Shown piece after piece: positions 16,834 to 25,069 of a DNA stretch of 40,885 bases. Origin of the DNA: Lachnospiraceae bacterium (GTDB taxonomy: Bacteria; Bacillota; Clostridia; Lachnospirales; Lachnospiraceae); NCBI GenBank assembly GCA_024692955.1, contig JAILLW010000002.1, forward strand, positions 1-40,885. Direction: 5' to 3'. The notes beneath the pieces are model-generated. The model was not told the DNA's origin and made no database searches. It saw only the letters and a list, made by a program, of their open reading frames with translations. The translations under genes and the position numbers were made by a program. Position 1 is the first letter of the stretch. Every line of letters begins with the position of its first letter.

Positions 16834-17127
16834 ATGGCAAATATCATTTCAGACGAAACCATCGAATACGTGGGAATCCTTGCGAAACTGGAGCTCAGCG
16901 GCGAAGAAAAGGAAAAGGCCAAGGCGGATATGGGCAGCATGCTTGACTATATCGACAAGCTGAGTGAACTGGACACGGAGGGGATCGAACCCATGAGCCA
17001 TGTCTTTCCCGTAAGAAACGTATGGCGGGAGGACGTGGTCACGAACGGCGATGACCGTGAGAACATCCTGAAGAATGCGCCGGAGGAGAAGAACGGCATG
17101 TTCGAGGTCCCGAAGACCTTTGACTGA
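16834..17127 (+). CDS. gatC: Asp-tRNA(Asn)/Glu-tRNA(Gln) amidotransferase subunit C
   Basis: A 97-aa small subunit that wraps around GatA and stabilises the GatCAB complex. Family features: [18 protein letters not shown] at the N-terminus, the [20 protein letters not shown] segment, and the C-terminal [19 protein letters not shown] 16834 follows a GAAAGAAGGA SD-like stretch. It is followed after 81 bp by gatA and then gatB, the standard CAB order. The pathway makes Gln-tRNA(Gln) and/or Asn-tRNA(Asn) from misacylated precursors in the cytosol. Confidence 0.95.
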   Translation: MANIISDETIEYVGILAKLELSGEEKEKAKADMGSMLDYIDKLSELDTEGIEPMSHVFPVRNVWREDVVTNGDDRENILKNAPEEKNGMFEVPKTFD

Positions 17128-17208
17128 CCAACGGCGTTACGGAATGGCACCAGAGAGCAATAGTTATATCCGGATTTAATAATTATATTTCACAGGCAGG
17201 ATAACGGA

Positions 17209-18687
17209 ATGGAAAACATTTTGGATCTGACGGCTTCGGAGCTTGGTGAAGCGATCCGAAGGAAGGAAACGACGGCGGTGGAGGCCACGGAAGCCGCGCT
17301 TGAGAACATTCGAGAGAATGAGAAAAATTACAACTGTTATGTAACAGTGGATGAGGAAGGTGCGCTGGAAAGTGCCCGGAGAGTACAGAAGGAGATCGAA
17401 AGCGGGAAGCTTACTTCCCCCCTTGCCGGTGTCCCGGTGGCGATCAAGGACAATATGTGCACGGAAGGACTTCTGACCACCTGCTCCTCAAAGATCCTTT
17501 CGAACTTTGTTCCTACCTATACTTCCGAAGCGGTGCTGAATCTTGAGAAGGCCGGTGCAGTGATCCTCGGCAAGACGAATATGGATGAGTTCGCGATGGG
17601 ATCCACCACGGAGACTTCCTTCTACGGTCCGACGAAAAACCCGAGGAATCCGGAGCATGTGCCCGGAGGGTCTTCCGGCGGCTCCGCGGCGGCGGTGGCT
17701 GCTAAGGAATGTTTCTACGCGCTGGGCTCCGATACGGGCGGTTCGATCCGTCAGCCCGCGTCCTACTGCGGAGTGGTCGGAATGAAGCCGACCTACGGAA
17801 GAGTATCCAGGTACGGACTTATCGCCTACGGATCCTCCCTGGACCAGATCGGTCCTCTTTGCAGATCCGTAACGGATTGTGCGATGATCCTCGAAGCGAT
17901 CTGCTCCCACGATCCGAAGGATTCGACTTCCGTGGAGAGAAAGGACAACCGGTTTACGGATGCCCTTGAGAAGGATCTTTCCGGCATGAAGATCGGGATC
18001 CCCCGGGACTATTTCGGAGAGGGATTAAGCGATGAGGTCGCTTCCCCCATCCGGGAAGCGCTGGAGGTCCTTAAGACCGCCGGAGCGAAAGTCGAGGAGT
18101 TCGATCTTTCCCTTGTGGAATACGCGATCCCTACCTATTATACGATCGCGGCCGCGGAAGCCTCCTCTAATCTTGAACGGTTTGACGGCATCAAATACGG
18201 CTACCGGACGGAATCCTATGATGGTTTACATAATATGTATAAGAAGTCCCGTTCCGAGGGCTTCGGACCGGAAGTGAAGCGAAGGATCATGCTGGGCTCC
18301 TTTGTTCTAAGCTCCGGTTATTATGATGCTTATTATCTGAAAGCACTCAGGGTAAAGGCTCTTATCAAAAAGGCCTTTGATGAGGCTTTCTCGAAATATG
18401 ACCTGATCATCGGACCCGCGGCTCCCACCACGGCACCGAAGCTGGGAGAGAGCCTTTCCGATCCCATCGCGATGTATCTTTCCGATATCTATACGATCTC
18501 GGTGAATCTGGCGGGACTTCCGGGAATGACGGTTCCCTGCGGAAAGGACCGGAACGGTCTTCCCGTCGGAATGCAGCTGATCGGGGACTCCTTCCGGGAG
18601 AACAGCCTCCTGAAAGCGGCATATGCTTACGAAACCGCCCTCGGCGGCTCCTTCGAGAGAGCATTTTTCAAAAAGGAGGGCAGGTAA
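17209..18687 (+). CDS. gatA: Asp-tRNA(Asn)/Glu-tRNA(Gln) amidotransferase subunit A
   Basis: A 492-aa amidase-signature subunit that releases ammonia from glutamine and passes it to GatB. The Ser-cisSer-Lys triad is intact: K80 (VAIKDNM), S155 (GGSSGGSAAAV) and S179 (GSDTGGSIRQPA). Length is normal. The 81-bp space after gatC is AT-rich but has no convincing promoter or terminator, so I treat it as intra-operon. The start at 17209 is preceded by AGGCAGGAT. The stop lies one base before the gatB ATG. Confidence 0.96.
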   Translation: MENILDLTASELGEAIRRKETTAVEATEAALENIRENEKNYNCYVTVDEEGALESARRVQKEIESGKLTSPLAGVPVAIKDNMCTEGLLTTCSSKILSNFVPTYTSEAVLNLEKAGAVILGKTNMDEFAMGSTTETSFYGPTKNPRNPEHVPGGSSGGSAAAVAAKECFYALGSDTGGSIRQPASYCGVVGMKPTYGRVSRYGLIAYGSSLDQIGPLCRSVTDCAMILEAICSHDPKDSTSVERKDNRFTDALEKDLSGMKIGIPRDYFGEGLSDEVASPIREALEVLKTAGAKVEEFDLSLVEYAIPTYYTIAAAEASSNLERFDGIKYGYRTESYDGLHNMYKKSRSEGFGPEVKRRIMLGSFVLSSGYYDAYYLKALRVKALIKKAFDEAFSKYDLIIGPAAPTTAPKLGESLSDPIAMYLSDIYTISVNLAGLPGMTVPCGKDRNGLPVGMQLIGDSFRENSLLKAAYAYETALGGSFERAFFKKEGR

Positions 18688-18688
18688 G

Positions 18689-20119
18689 ATGGCGAAACAG
18701 TATGAAACCGTGATCGGACTTGAAGTTCATGTGGAGCTCGCGACAAAGACCAAGATCTTCTGCGGCTGTTCCACGGCCTTCGGCGGAGAGCCGAATACCC
18801 ATACCTGTCCCGTCTGCACGGGGATGCCCGGCTCTTTGCCGGTATTGAACCGTCAGGTGCTCGAATACGCGGTGGCGGTGGGACTCGCGACGAACTGCGG
18901 CATCAACCGTTATTGCAAATTTGACCGTAAGAATTATTTCTATCCCGATAACCCGCAGAATTATCAGATCTCCCAGCTGTATCTCCCGATCTGCCACGAC
19001 GGAAGCGTGGAGATTACGACGGAGGACGGGACGAAGAATGTCCGGATCCATGAGATCCATATGGAAGAAGACGCGGGAAAACTGATCCATGATGAGTGGG
19101 ATGACTGCTCCTACGTAGATTTCAACCGTTCCGGCGTACCGCTTATCGAGATCGTTTCCGAGCCCGATATGCGCTCGGCGGACGAGGTGATCGCATATCT
19201 CGAAAAACTCAGGATGATCATCCAGTATCTCGGGGCCTCCGACTGCAAACTGCAGGAGGGGTCCATGCGGGCCGATGTGAACCTTTCCGTCCGGGAAGCG
19301 GGGGCGGAGAAATTCGGGACCCGTACCGAAATGAAGAATCTGAACTCCTTCAAGGCGATAAGGCATGCGATCGAAGCCGAGACCGAGCGGCAGATCGACA
19401 TTCTCGAAGCGGGAGGCACTGTGGTGCAGGAAACCCGGCGCTTTGACGACAATACGGGGGAATCCTACGCGATGAGGTCCAAGGAGGATGCGCAGGATTA
19501 CCGCTATTTCCCGGATCCGGACCTGGTTCCCATCGACCTTTCCGAAGAATTTCTCGATGAGATCCGCAATAAGCAGCCGGAATTCCGGAATGAGAAGATG
19601 GCCCGCTACCGCGAGGAATTCGGTCTTCCGGATTATGATATTGACATTATCACACAGTCCAAGAAGATGGCGGACGTCTTTGAGGAGACCGTTGCCCTGG
19701 GCGCGGATGCCAAGAAGGTTTCCAACTATCTGATGGGCGAGACCATGCGGATCCTGAAGGAGAAGGAACTGGATCCCCAGGATATCTCCTTTAAGCCGGA
19801 AGCCTTAAAAACGCTGATTTCCCTTCAGGAGGCCCGGAAGATCAACGGCTCCGTCGCCAAGGAGGTTTTTGAAGTCCTTTTCTTTGAGGATATCGACGTG
19901 GAATCCTATGTAAAGGAAAAGGGCCTGATGACGGTCAATGACGAGGGACTCCTTCGAAAGACCGTGGAGCAGGTGATCGCGGACAATCCGCAGTCGGTGG
20001 CGGATTATAAGGGAGGCAAGGAGAAGGCGCTGGGCTTCCTCGTCGGACAGACGATGAAGGCAATGCAGGGCAAAGCGGATCCCGGATCCGTCAATGCGAT
20101 GTTAAAGGAGCTTCTGTAG
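18689..20119 (+). CDS. gatB: Asp-tRNA(Asn)/Glu-tRNA(Gln) amidotransferase subunit B
   Basis: A 476-aa subunit that activates the misacylated tRNA with ATP and transfers ammonia. The N-terminal cradle domain begins YETVIGLEVHVELATKTKIF with zinc-type cysteines C25, C27, C40 and C43 (FCGCSTAF, TCPVCTGMPG). The conserved YPDNPQNYQISQ, HMEEDAGK and SMRADVNLS blocks follow. The C-terminal YqeY-like helical tail that contacts tRNA is present (ending VNAMLKELL). AAAGGAGG lies upstream of the ATG at 18689, one base after the gatA stop. A GGDEF-EAL gene begins two bases after its stop. Confidence 0.96.
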   Translation: MAKQYETVIGLEVHVELATKTKIFCGCSTAFGGEPNTHTCPVCTGMPGSLPVLNRQVLEYAVAVGLATNCGINRYCKFDRKNYFYPDNPQNYQISQLYLPICHDGSVEITTEDGTKNVRIHEIHMEEDAGKLIHDEWDDCSYVDFNRSGVPLIEIVSEPDMRSADEVIAYLEKLRMIIQYLGASDCKLQEGSMRADVNLSVREAGAEKFGTRTEMKNLNSFKAIRHAIEAETERQIDILEAGGTVVQETRRFDDNTGESYAMRSKEDAQDYRYFPDPDLVPIDLSEEFLDEIRNKQPEFRNEKMARYREEFGLPDYDIDIITQSKKMADVFEETVALGADAKKVSNYLMGETMRILKEKELDPQDISFKPEALKTLISLQEARKINGSVAKEVFEVLFFEDIDVESYVKEKGLMTVNDEGLLRKTVEQVIADNPQSVADYKGGKEKALGFLVGQTMKAMQGKADPGSVNAMLKELL

Positions 20120-20121
20120 GA

Positions 20122-21807
20122 ATGGACGGAATACTGACAGGAAGCCGTTTCAGGTCGTTTTACGAAAAACTCACACGGGATGAGCCGGATATCCGGGGCT
20201 TTTTTGACGTGGCAAAGGATGCGGTAAGCGAGATCGCCGAAGAGGCACGCATCGGAAAATGCGTTCTCTACGTCAACTCACCGGCTTCGCCCCTGAAGCT
20301 TACGGGGACCGAAGAAAACTGCGTGATCTATGAGGATGAGGAACGGTATGATCCGGAAGCGGAAGTCCGGGAAACCTATATCACCAACGACTGGTGCGTG
20401 ATCCAGGTGGAGGTGTACGGAATATGGGACAATGTCTGGACCGGGGAGGAGGAAGAGGAGATCCTGTTTCTTACCAGGGTCTTTTACGACAGCCTGGCCA
20501 GGATCCGGGCCGGGATCGTCGCGAAGCAGACCGTGATCTCGGACCAGCTGACCGGAGCCCTCAACTATACGGGCATTGTGACATTGCTGAACGAGCAGAT
20601 CAGGACAAAAAGTCTTGAAGAATATACCGCACTATATTATAACTTAAGAAACTTTGACTATGTGAACCGGCAGGTGGGACAGCGCCAGGGGGACAAGGTT
20701 CTGAGGGACTATTCGCGGATGATAAGGGAGTTTCTCCTTGAAGACGAACTTTTCGGAAGGATGGGGGGCGACAGCTTTTTCATCCTCTGCCGGAGCGAAC
20801 GTCTCCCGGAAGTGACGGAGCATCTGAAAAAACGGCGGATGGCGGTGGAGATCGACAAGGTCTCCAACGAATTCGATATGTCGGTGAGGATCGGGATCTA
20901 CGCGGTCCGTCCTCAGGATACGGCGGAGCGGATCGTGGAGGCGGCGCGGGTTGCCTATATGGAGACGCGGCAGCCGGCGGGCGGAGAAATGGTCCGTTTC
21001 CATGATTCGATGCTGGAGCGTACCATGCACGACGAGGAGATCACGAGCAGGTTCCGGAAGGCCTTAAGGCGCCGGGAGTTCGTGGTTTATTTCCAACCGA
21101 AGGTGGGACTTTCCGACAACCGGCTGGAAAGCTGTGAAGCGCTTTGCCGCTGGATGAGGGGAGACGAGATCGTTCCTCCTCTCGATTTTATTCCGACACT
21201 GGAGCGGAGCGGAGCGATCTGTCAGCTTGATTTTTATGTACTCGAGCGGGTCTGCGAGAATCTAAAGGACTGGATGGATCGGGGGATCGAACCGGTGAAG
21301 ACCTCTGTGAACTTCTCAAGGGCCCATATCCTGAACCGGCATCTCGCGGAAAGGATCCGGGACGTGCTTTCGGAACACGGGACCGATCCGGGGCTCATTG
21401 AGGTGGAGATCACCGAGATGTCCGGATATGAGGATTTCGAACAGCTTTCGGAGTTTGTGGACGCCATGAAGGAATTCGGGATCGAGACTTCACTGGACGA
21501 TTTCGGAACCGGCTATTCTTCCTTAAGCCTGATCAAGGATCTCAATGTGGATACGATCAAGCTGGATAAGTCCTTCCTCGCTTCCATTGACGAGGCGGCG
21601 AACAATCAGGACCGTTCCGTGATCAAGAATGTGATCAGCATGGTAAATGAGCTGAATATGAAGGTCGTGGCCGAAGGCGTTGAGACGGACACGCAGAAGA
21701 ACTTCCTGAAGGAGATCAACTGTCAGGTGGCCCAGGGCTTCCTGTTTGACAAACCGCTTCCGAAGGATGACTTCGAAAAGAGGCTTCAGGGAAAGAGGGT
21801 ATACTGA
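20122..21807 (+). CDS. GGDEF-EAL protein; probable c-di-GMP phosphodiesterase with degenerate cyclase site
   Basis: A 561-aa cytosolic protein. Residues 1 to about 145 form an N-terminal domain without membrane segments, possibly GAF-like. About 150-305 is a GGDEF domain whose active-site motif reads GGDSF (G215-F219): the catalytic Glu is replaced by Ser, so cyclase activity is unlikely. About 310-555 is an EAL domain with E339-A-L intact, plus [39 protein letters not shown] and VAQGF, the residues expected for metal binding and catalysis. It should therefore hydrolyse c-di-GMP, the GGDSF domain perhaps binding GTP or controlling output. It starts 2 bp after gatB, so it is likely expressed with the translation genes. 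Confidence 0.92.
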   Translation: MDGILTGSRFRSFYEKLTRDEPDIRGFFDVAKDAVSEIAEEARIGKCVLYVNSPASPLKLTGTEENCVIYEDEERYDPEAEVRETYITNDWCVIQVEVYGIWDNVWTGEEEEEILFLTRVFYDSLARIRAGIVAKQTVISDQLTGALNYTGIVTLLNEQIRTKSLEEYTALYYNLRNFDYVNRQVGQRQGDKVLRDYSRMIREFLLEDELFGRMGGDSFFILCRSERLPEVTEHLKKRRMAVEIDKVSNEFDMSVRIGIYAVRPQDTAERIVEAARVAYMETRQPAGGEMVRFHDSMLERTMHDEEITSRFRKALRRREFVVYFQPKVGLSDNRLESCEALCRWMRGDEIVPPLDFIPTLERSGAICQLDFYVLERVCENLKDWMDRGIEPVKTSVNFSRAHILNRHLAERIRDVLSEHGTDPGLIEVEITEMSGYEDFEQLSEFVDAMKEFGIETSLDDFGTGYSSLSLIKDLNVDTIKLDKSFLASIDEAANNQDRSVIKNVISMVNELNMKVVAEGVETDTQKNFLKEINCQVAQGFLFDKPLPKDDFEKRLQGKRVY

Positions 21808-21808
21808 T

Positions 21809-22357
21809 ATGCGGATCGGCATGGGGTATGATGTGCACAGACTGGTTCCGGACAGGGACCTTATTATCGGCGGCGTGAAGATCCCTTATGAAAAAGGACT
21901 TCTGGGGCATTCCGACGCGGATGTTCTGCTTCATGCGGTCATGGACGCCCTTCTCGGGGCAGCCGCTCTCGGAGATATCGGAAAGCACTTCCCGGACAGT
22001 GACCCTCAGTATAAAGGGATATCGTCCGTTATTTTATTAGGGAAAGTCGGAGAGTTATTAAATCAGAATTTATTTTTCATCGAGAACATCGACGCGACCA
22101 TCATTGCGCAGGCGCCGAAGATGCGGCCTTATATTGATAACATGCGTAATGTAATTGCGGAAACGCTGGAACTTGACATAAGCCAGATCAACATCAAGGC
22201 AACCACCGAGGAAGGCCTCGGATTTACGGGAAGCGGAGAGGGGATCAGTGCCCAGGCAATCTGTATGCTGGCATCCCCGGCAGAACTCGGGCGCCCGGTA
22301 AATGCAGGGTGCGAAGGCTGCGGCGGATGCCCCGTCATTACGAAGAACAACGGCTGA
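21809..22357 (+). CDS. ispF: 2-C-methyl-D-erythritol 2,4-cyclodiphosphate synthase (IspF)
   Basis: A 182-aa enzyme of the MEP isoprenoid pathway, forming MEcPP from CDP-methylerythritol phosphate; a homotrimer with Zn. Motifs: [12 protein letters not shown] (metal Asp and His), [29 protein letters not shown], and [21 protein letters not shown]. The normal fold ends near residue 158; about 24 more residues follow, with the cysteine cluster GCEGCGGCP, which is not part of the usual family. ATG 21809 comes one base after the preceding stop, with AAAGAGGG upstream. cysS follows after 78 bp. Confidence 0.95.
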   Translation: MRIGMGYDVHRLVPDRDLIIGGVKIPYEKGLLGHSDADVLLHAVMDALLGAAALGDIGKHFPDSDPQYKGISSVILLGKVGELLNQNLFFIENIDATIIAQAPKMRPYIDNMRNVIAETLELDISQINIKATTEEGLGFTGSGEGISAQAICMLASPAELGRPVNAGCEGCGGCPVITKNNG

Positions 22358-22435
22358 ACAGGACACGGAGTGCCGCAATATGAGGAATAAGCGGTCCGTG
22401 ACCGATAAGAACCCGATAGAAGGAGAATAAGTAAA

Positions 22436-23845
22436 ATGAAGATTTACAATACACTTACCAGAAGAAAAGAAGAATTCGTTCCGCTTGTACCCGGAAAGAT
22501 CTCGATGTATGTCTGCGGGCCAACCGTATACGGTATGATCCATATCGGAAACGCGCGCCCCATGATCATCTTCGATACCTTCCGCCGCTATATGGAAAGC
22601 CGCGGCTATGAGGTGAACTTTGTTTCCAACTTCACGGATGTAGACGACAAGATCATCAAAAAGGCGAACGAGGAAGGTGTGGACGCAGGCGTCATTTCCG
22701 AGCGCTATATCGAAGAGTGCAGAAAGGACATGAAGGCGATGAATGTCCGGGAGGCTACGACTCATCCGAAGGCCACCGAGGAGATCGACGGCATGATCGA
22801 TATGATCAGTACTCTTATCGAGAAGGGCTTCGCCTATGTGGCGGAGGATGGCACAGTCTATTACCGGACAAGGAAATTCAAGGACTACGGGAAGCTGAGC
22901 CATAAGAATCTGGATGACTTAAGGGGCGGAAACCGGTCACTTCTTGTTACCGGTGAGGATCAGAAGGACGATCCCCTCGATTTTGTCCTCTGGAAACCGA
23001 AGAAGGAAGGCGAGATCTTCTGGCAGTCTCCCTGGTGCGAAGGCCGGCCCGGCTGGCATATCGAATGCTCCGTGATGTCAAAGAAATATCTGGGTGAAGA
23101 GATCGACATCCACGCAGGCGGCGAGGATCTTATCTTTCCTCATCATGAAAACGAGATTGCCCAGTCCGAAGCGGCGAACGGCAAGCCTTTCGCGAAATAC
23201 TGGATGCACAATGCCTTTCTTAATATCGACAACAGGAAGATGTCCAAATCCGACGGCAACTTCTTTACGGTAAGGGAGATCTCCGAAAAATACGATCTGC
23301 AGGTGTTCCGTTTCTTTATGCTCTCGGCGCACTACAGAAGCCCCTTCAACTTTTCCGAGGAGCTCATACAGTCCGCGGCGAACGGCTACGAGCGGATCGT
23401 AAATACCGTGTCGAATCTGAACTTCCTTATAAAGAACGCGAAGGAGGATGCGGCCTCCGATGCCGAGAAGGCACTTCTTGAGGAAGCATCTTCCTTTAAG
23501 GAGCGGTTCCGCGACGCAATGGACGACGATCTTAACACGGCGGATGCGATCTCCGTGATCTTTGAACTTGTGAAATTTGTAAATACCAATACCGGTGATG
23601 CCTCCTCAAAGGAGTTCCTTTCCGGACTCAAGGACCGGATCCTGGAGCTTACGGACATTCTCGGACTTATCGTGGATAAAAAGGAAGAGATCCTCGATGA
23701 TGAGATCGAAGCTCTGATCGAAGCAAGGAAGAACGCCAGAAAGAATAAGGATTTTGCGCTCGCCGACAGGATCAGGCAGGACCTTCTCGATCAGGGGATC
23801 GTGCTTGAGGATACGAGGGAAGGAGTCAAGTGGCACAGGAGCTGA
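22436..23845 (+). CDS. cysS: Cysteinyl-tRNA synthetase
   Basis: A 469-aa class I synthetase that charges tRNA(Cys). The zinc/active-site Cys27 lies in [10 protein letters not shown], the HIGH motif is HIGN (36-39), the remaining zinc ligands are in [12 protein letters not shown] and [11 protein letters not shown], and the KMSKS loop is KMSKSDGN near residue 268. The C-terminal DALR-like helical bundle is complete and the length is normal. AGAAGGAG lies upstream of the ATG. The 78-bp gap after ispF shows no T-box features. The mrnC start lies inside its 3' end, the conserved Firmicutes arrangement. Confidence 0.96.
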   Translation: MKIYNTLTRRKEEFVPLVPGKISMYVCGPTVYGMIHIGNARPMIIFDTFRRYMESRGYEVNFVSNFTDVDDKIIKKANEEGVDAGVISERYIEECRKDMKAMNVREATTHPKATEEIDGMIDMISTLIEKGFAYVAEDGTVYYRTRKFKDYGKLSHKNLDDLRGGNRSLLVTGEDQKDDPLDFVLWKPKKEGEIFWQSPWCEGRPGWHIECSVMSKKYLGEEIDIHAGGEDLIFPHHENEIAQSEAANGKPFAKYWMHNAFLNIDNRKMSKSDGNFFTVREISEKYDLQVFRFFMLSAHYRSPFNFSEELIQSAANGYERIVNTVSNLNFLIKNAKEDAASDAEKALLEEASSFKERFRDAMDDDLNTADAISVIFELVKFVNTNTGDASSKEFLSGLKDRILELTDILGLIVDKKEEILDDEIEALIEARKNARKNKDFALADRIRQDLLDQGIVLEDTREGVKWHRS

Positions 23846-24324
23846 CCGGAATGAACGGGGGTTTTTTCCGTGAACTGAATGAAGAGCTTTCTGCAAAAAA
23901 GGTGGATATTCGAACATATTCACCTTTGTCTTTCGCATATATCGGGGATGCCGTCTATGATCTGATGATCCGAACCTACGTGCTTTCCTTCGGGAATACG
24001 GACAACCGGAAGCTTCATGAGAAGACCACGCGGTATGTGAGCGCGAGGGCACAGGCGAAGATCGCGGACAGGCTTTTCGGGGAACTTACCGAAGAAGAGC
24101 AGGGGATCTACAAAAGGGGAAGGAACGCGAAGCCCCATTCCGGCGCGAAACACGCCACCGGCTGCGAATATCTGAAGGCCACCGGTTTTGAGACCCTGAT
24201 CGGATACCTTTATCTTAAGGGAGAGACCGAACGGATCGAAAAGATCGTGAAGGCGGCGATCCGGGTGATCGAAGATACGGAAGGAAAGGTCCTTACGGAC
24301 GGGACAGGTGATGAAAATGAATGA
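23830..24324 (+). CDS. mrnC: Mini-ribonuclease III
   Basis: A 164-aa RNase III-like protein lacking a double-stranded-RNA-binding domain, which in Bacillus matures 23S rRNA ends. Visible: YSPLSFAYIGDAVYDLMIRTYVL (catalytic Asp region), KLHEKTTRYVSARAQA, and GRNAKPHSGAKHATGCEYLKATGFETLIGYLYL, whose ATGFETLIGYLYL segment carries the second acidic cluster. The start is a GTG at 23830 with AAGGAG 5 bases upstream, overlapping cysS by 16 bp; ATG 23851 with AGGAG is the alternative and would remove seven residues. The position between cysS and rlmB matches the order in Bacillus. Confidence 0.92.
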   Translation: MAQELTGMNGGFFRELNEELSAKKVDIRTYSPLSFAYIGDAVYDLMIRTYVLSFGNTDNRKLHEKTTRYVSARAQAKIADRLFGELTEEEQGIYKRGRNAKPHSGAKHATGCEYLKATGFETLIGYLYLKGETERIEKIVKAAIRVIEDTEGKVLTDGTGDENE

Positions 24325-25069
24325 ATCCATGATCGAAGGAAGAAATCCGGTGATCGAAGCGATCAGGGCCGGCCGGGAGATCGAAAAGATCCTGGTTCAG
24401 GACGGCTTAAAGGACGGACCGGTGCTTACGATCAAGCGTGAGGCGGCAAAAAGGGAGATCCCGATCCGCTATATGGATAAGGAAAGACTGGATCAGATCT
24501 CGGAGATCGGAAAGCATCAGGGTGTGATCGCCTATGTGTCCGCCTATGCCTACGCGGAACTTGATGATCTTTTCGAAAAGGCGAAGGAGAAAGGAGAGGA
24601 TCCGTTCTTTATCCTGCTGGACGGGATTGAGGATCCCCATAATCTGGGCGCGATCATAAGGACCGCGAACCTTTCCGGGGCCCACGGGGTGATCATCCCG
24701 AAGAACCGGGCGGCTTCGCTTACGGCTACGGTGGCGCGCACTTCCGCGGGGGCGCTGAATTATACGCCCGTTGTACAGGTTACAAACCTTACCCGCACCA
24801 TCGAAGACCTGAAAAAGCGGGGGCTCTGGTTCGTATGCGCGGATATGAACGGAACGGTCATGTATAATCTGAACCTCACGGGACCGCTGGGACTCGTGAT
24901 CGGAAATGAAGGCGAGGGAGTGAGCCGGCTTGTCCGGGAGGCCTGTGACATGAAAGCGGCCATTCCCATGAAGGGAGATATCGATTCGCTGAACGCTTCG
25001 GTGGCAGCCGGAATTCTGGCCTATGAAGTGGTGCGCCAGAGGATTGGCGGATCGAATACCGGAAAGTGA
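24311..25069 (+). CDS. rlmB: 23S rRNA (guanosine-2'-O-)-methyltransferase, TrmH/RlmB family
   Basis: About 252 aa, SPOUT superfamily. The N-terminal substrate-binding domain (residues about 4-75) begins MIEGRNPVIEAI. The catalytic knot carries the three SpoU motifs: LDGIEDPHNLGAIIRTANLSG, LVIGNEGEGVSRL, and IPMKGDIDSLNASVAAGI. It should methylate a guanosine of 23S rRNA (G2251 in E. coli numbering). Start candidates are GTG 24308, ATG 24311 and ATG 24317, all overlapping the end of mrnC; 24311 is a compromise. The stop overlaps the next gene's GTG (GTGA). Confidence 0.93.
   Translation: MKMNESMIEGRNPVIEAIRAGREIEKILVQDGLKDGPVLTIKREAAKREIPIRYMDKERLDQISEIGKHQGVIAYVSAYAYAELDDLFEKAKEKGEDPFFILLDGIEDPHNLGAIIRTANLSGAHGVIIPKNRAASLTATVARTSAGALNYTPVVQVTNLTRTIEDLKKRGLWFVCADMNGTVMYNLNLTGPLGLVIGNEGEGVSRLVREACDMKAAIPMKGDIDSLNASVAAGILAYEVVRQRIGGSNTGK

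Noticed and set aside
15225-16940. 571-codon minus-strand open frame
   Set aside because: Lies opposite the alanine/glycine symporter and gatC; highly charged low-information translation with no family features.
17128-17208. Promoter between gatC and gatA
   Set aside because: The gap is AT-rich with TATA-like strings but no -35/-10 pair with proper spacing; intra-operon spacing is simpler.
22358-22435. T-box leader before cysS
   Set aside because: Only 78 bp, without the T-box sequence, specifier stem or terminator/antiterminator pair.
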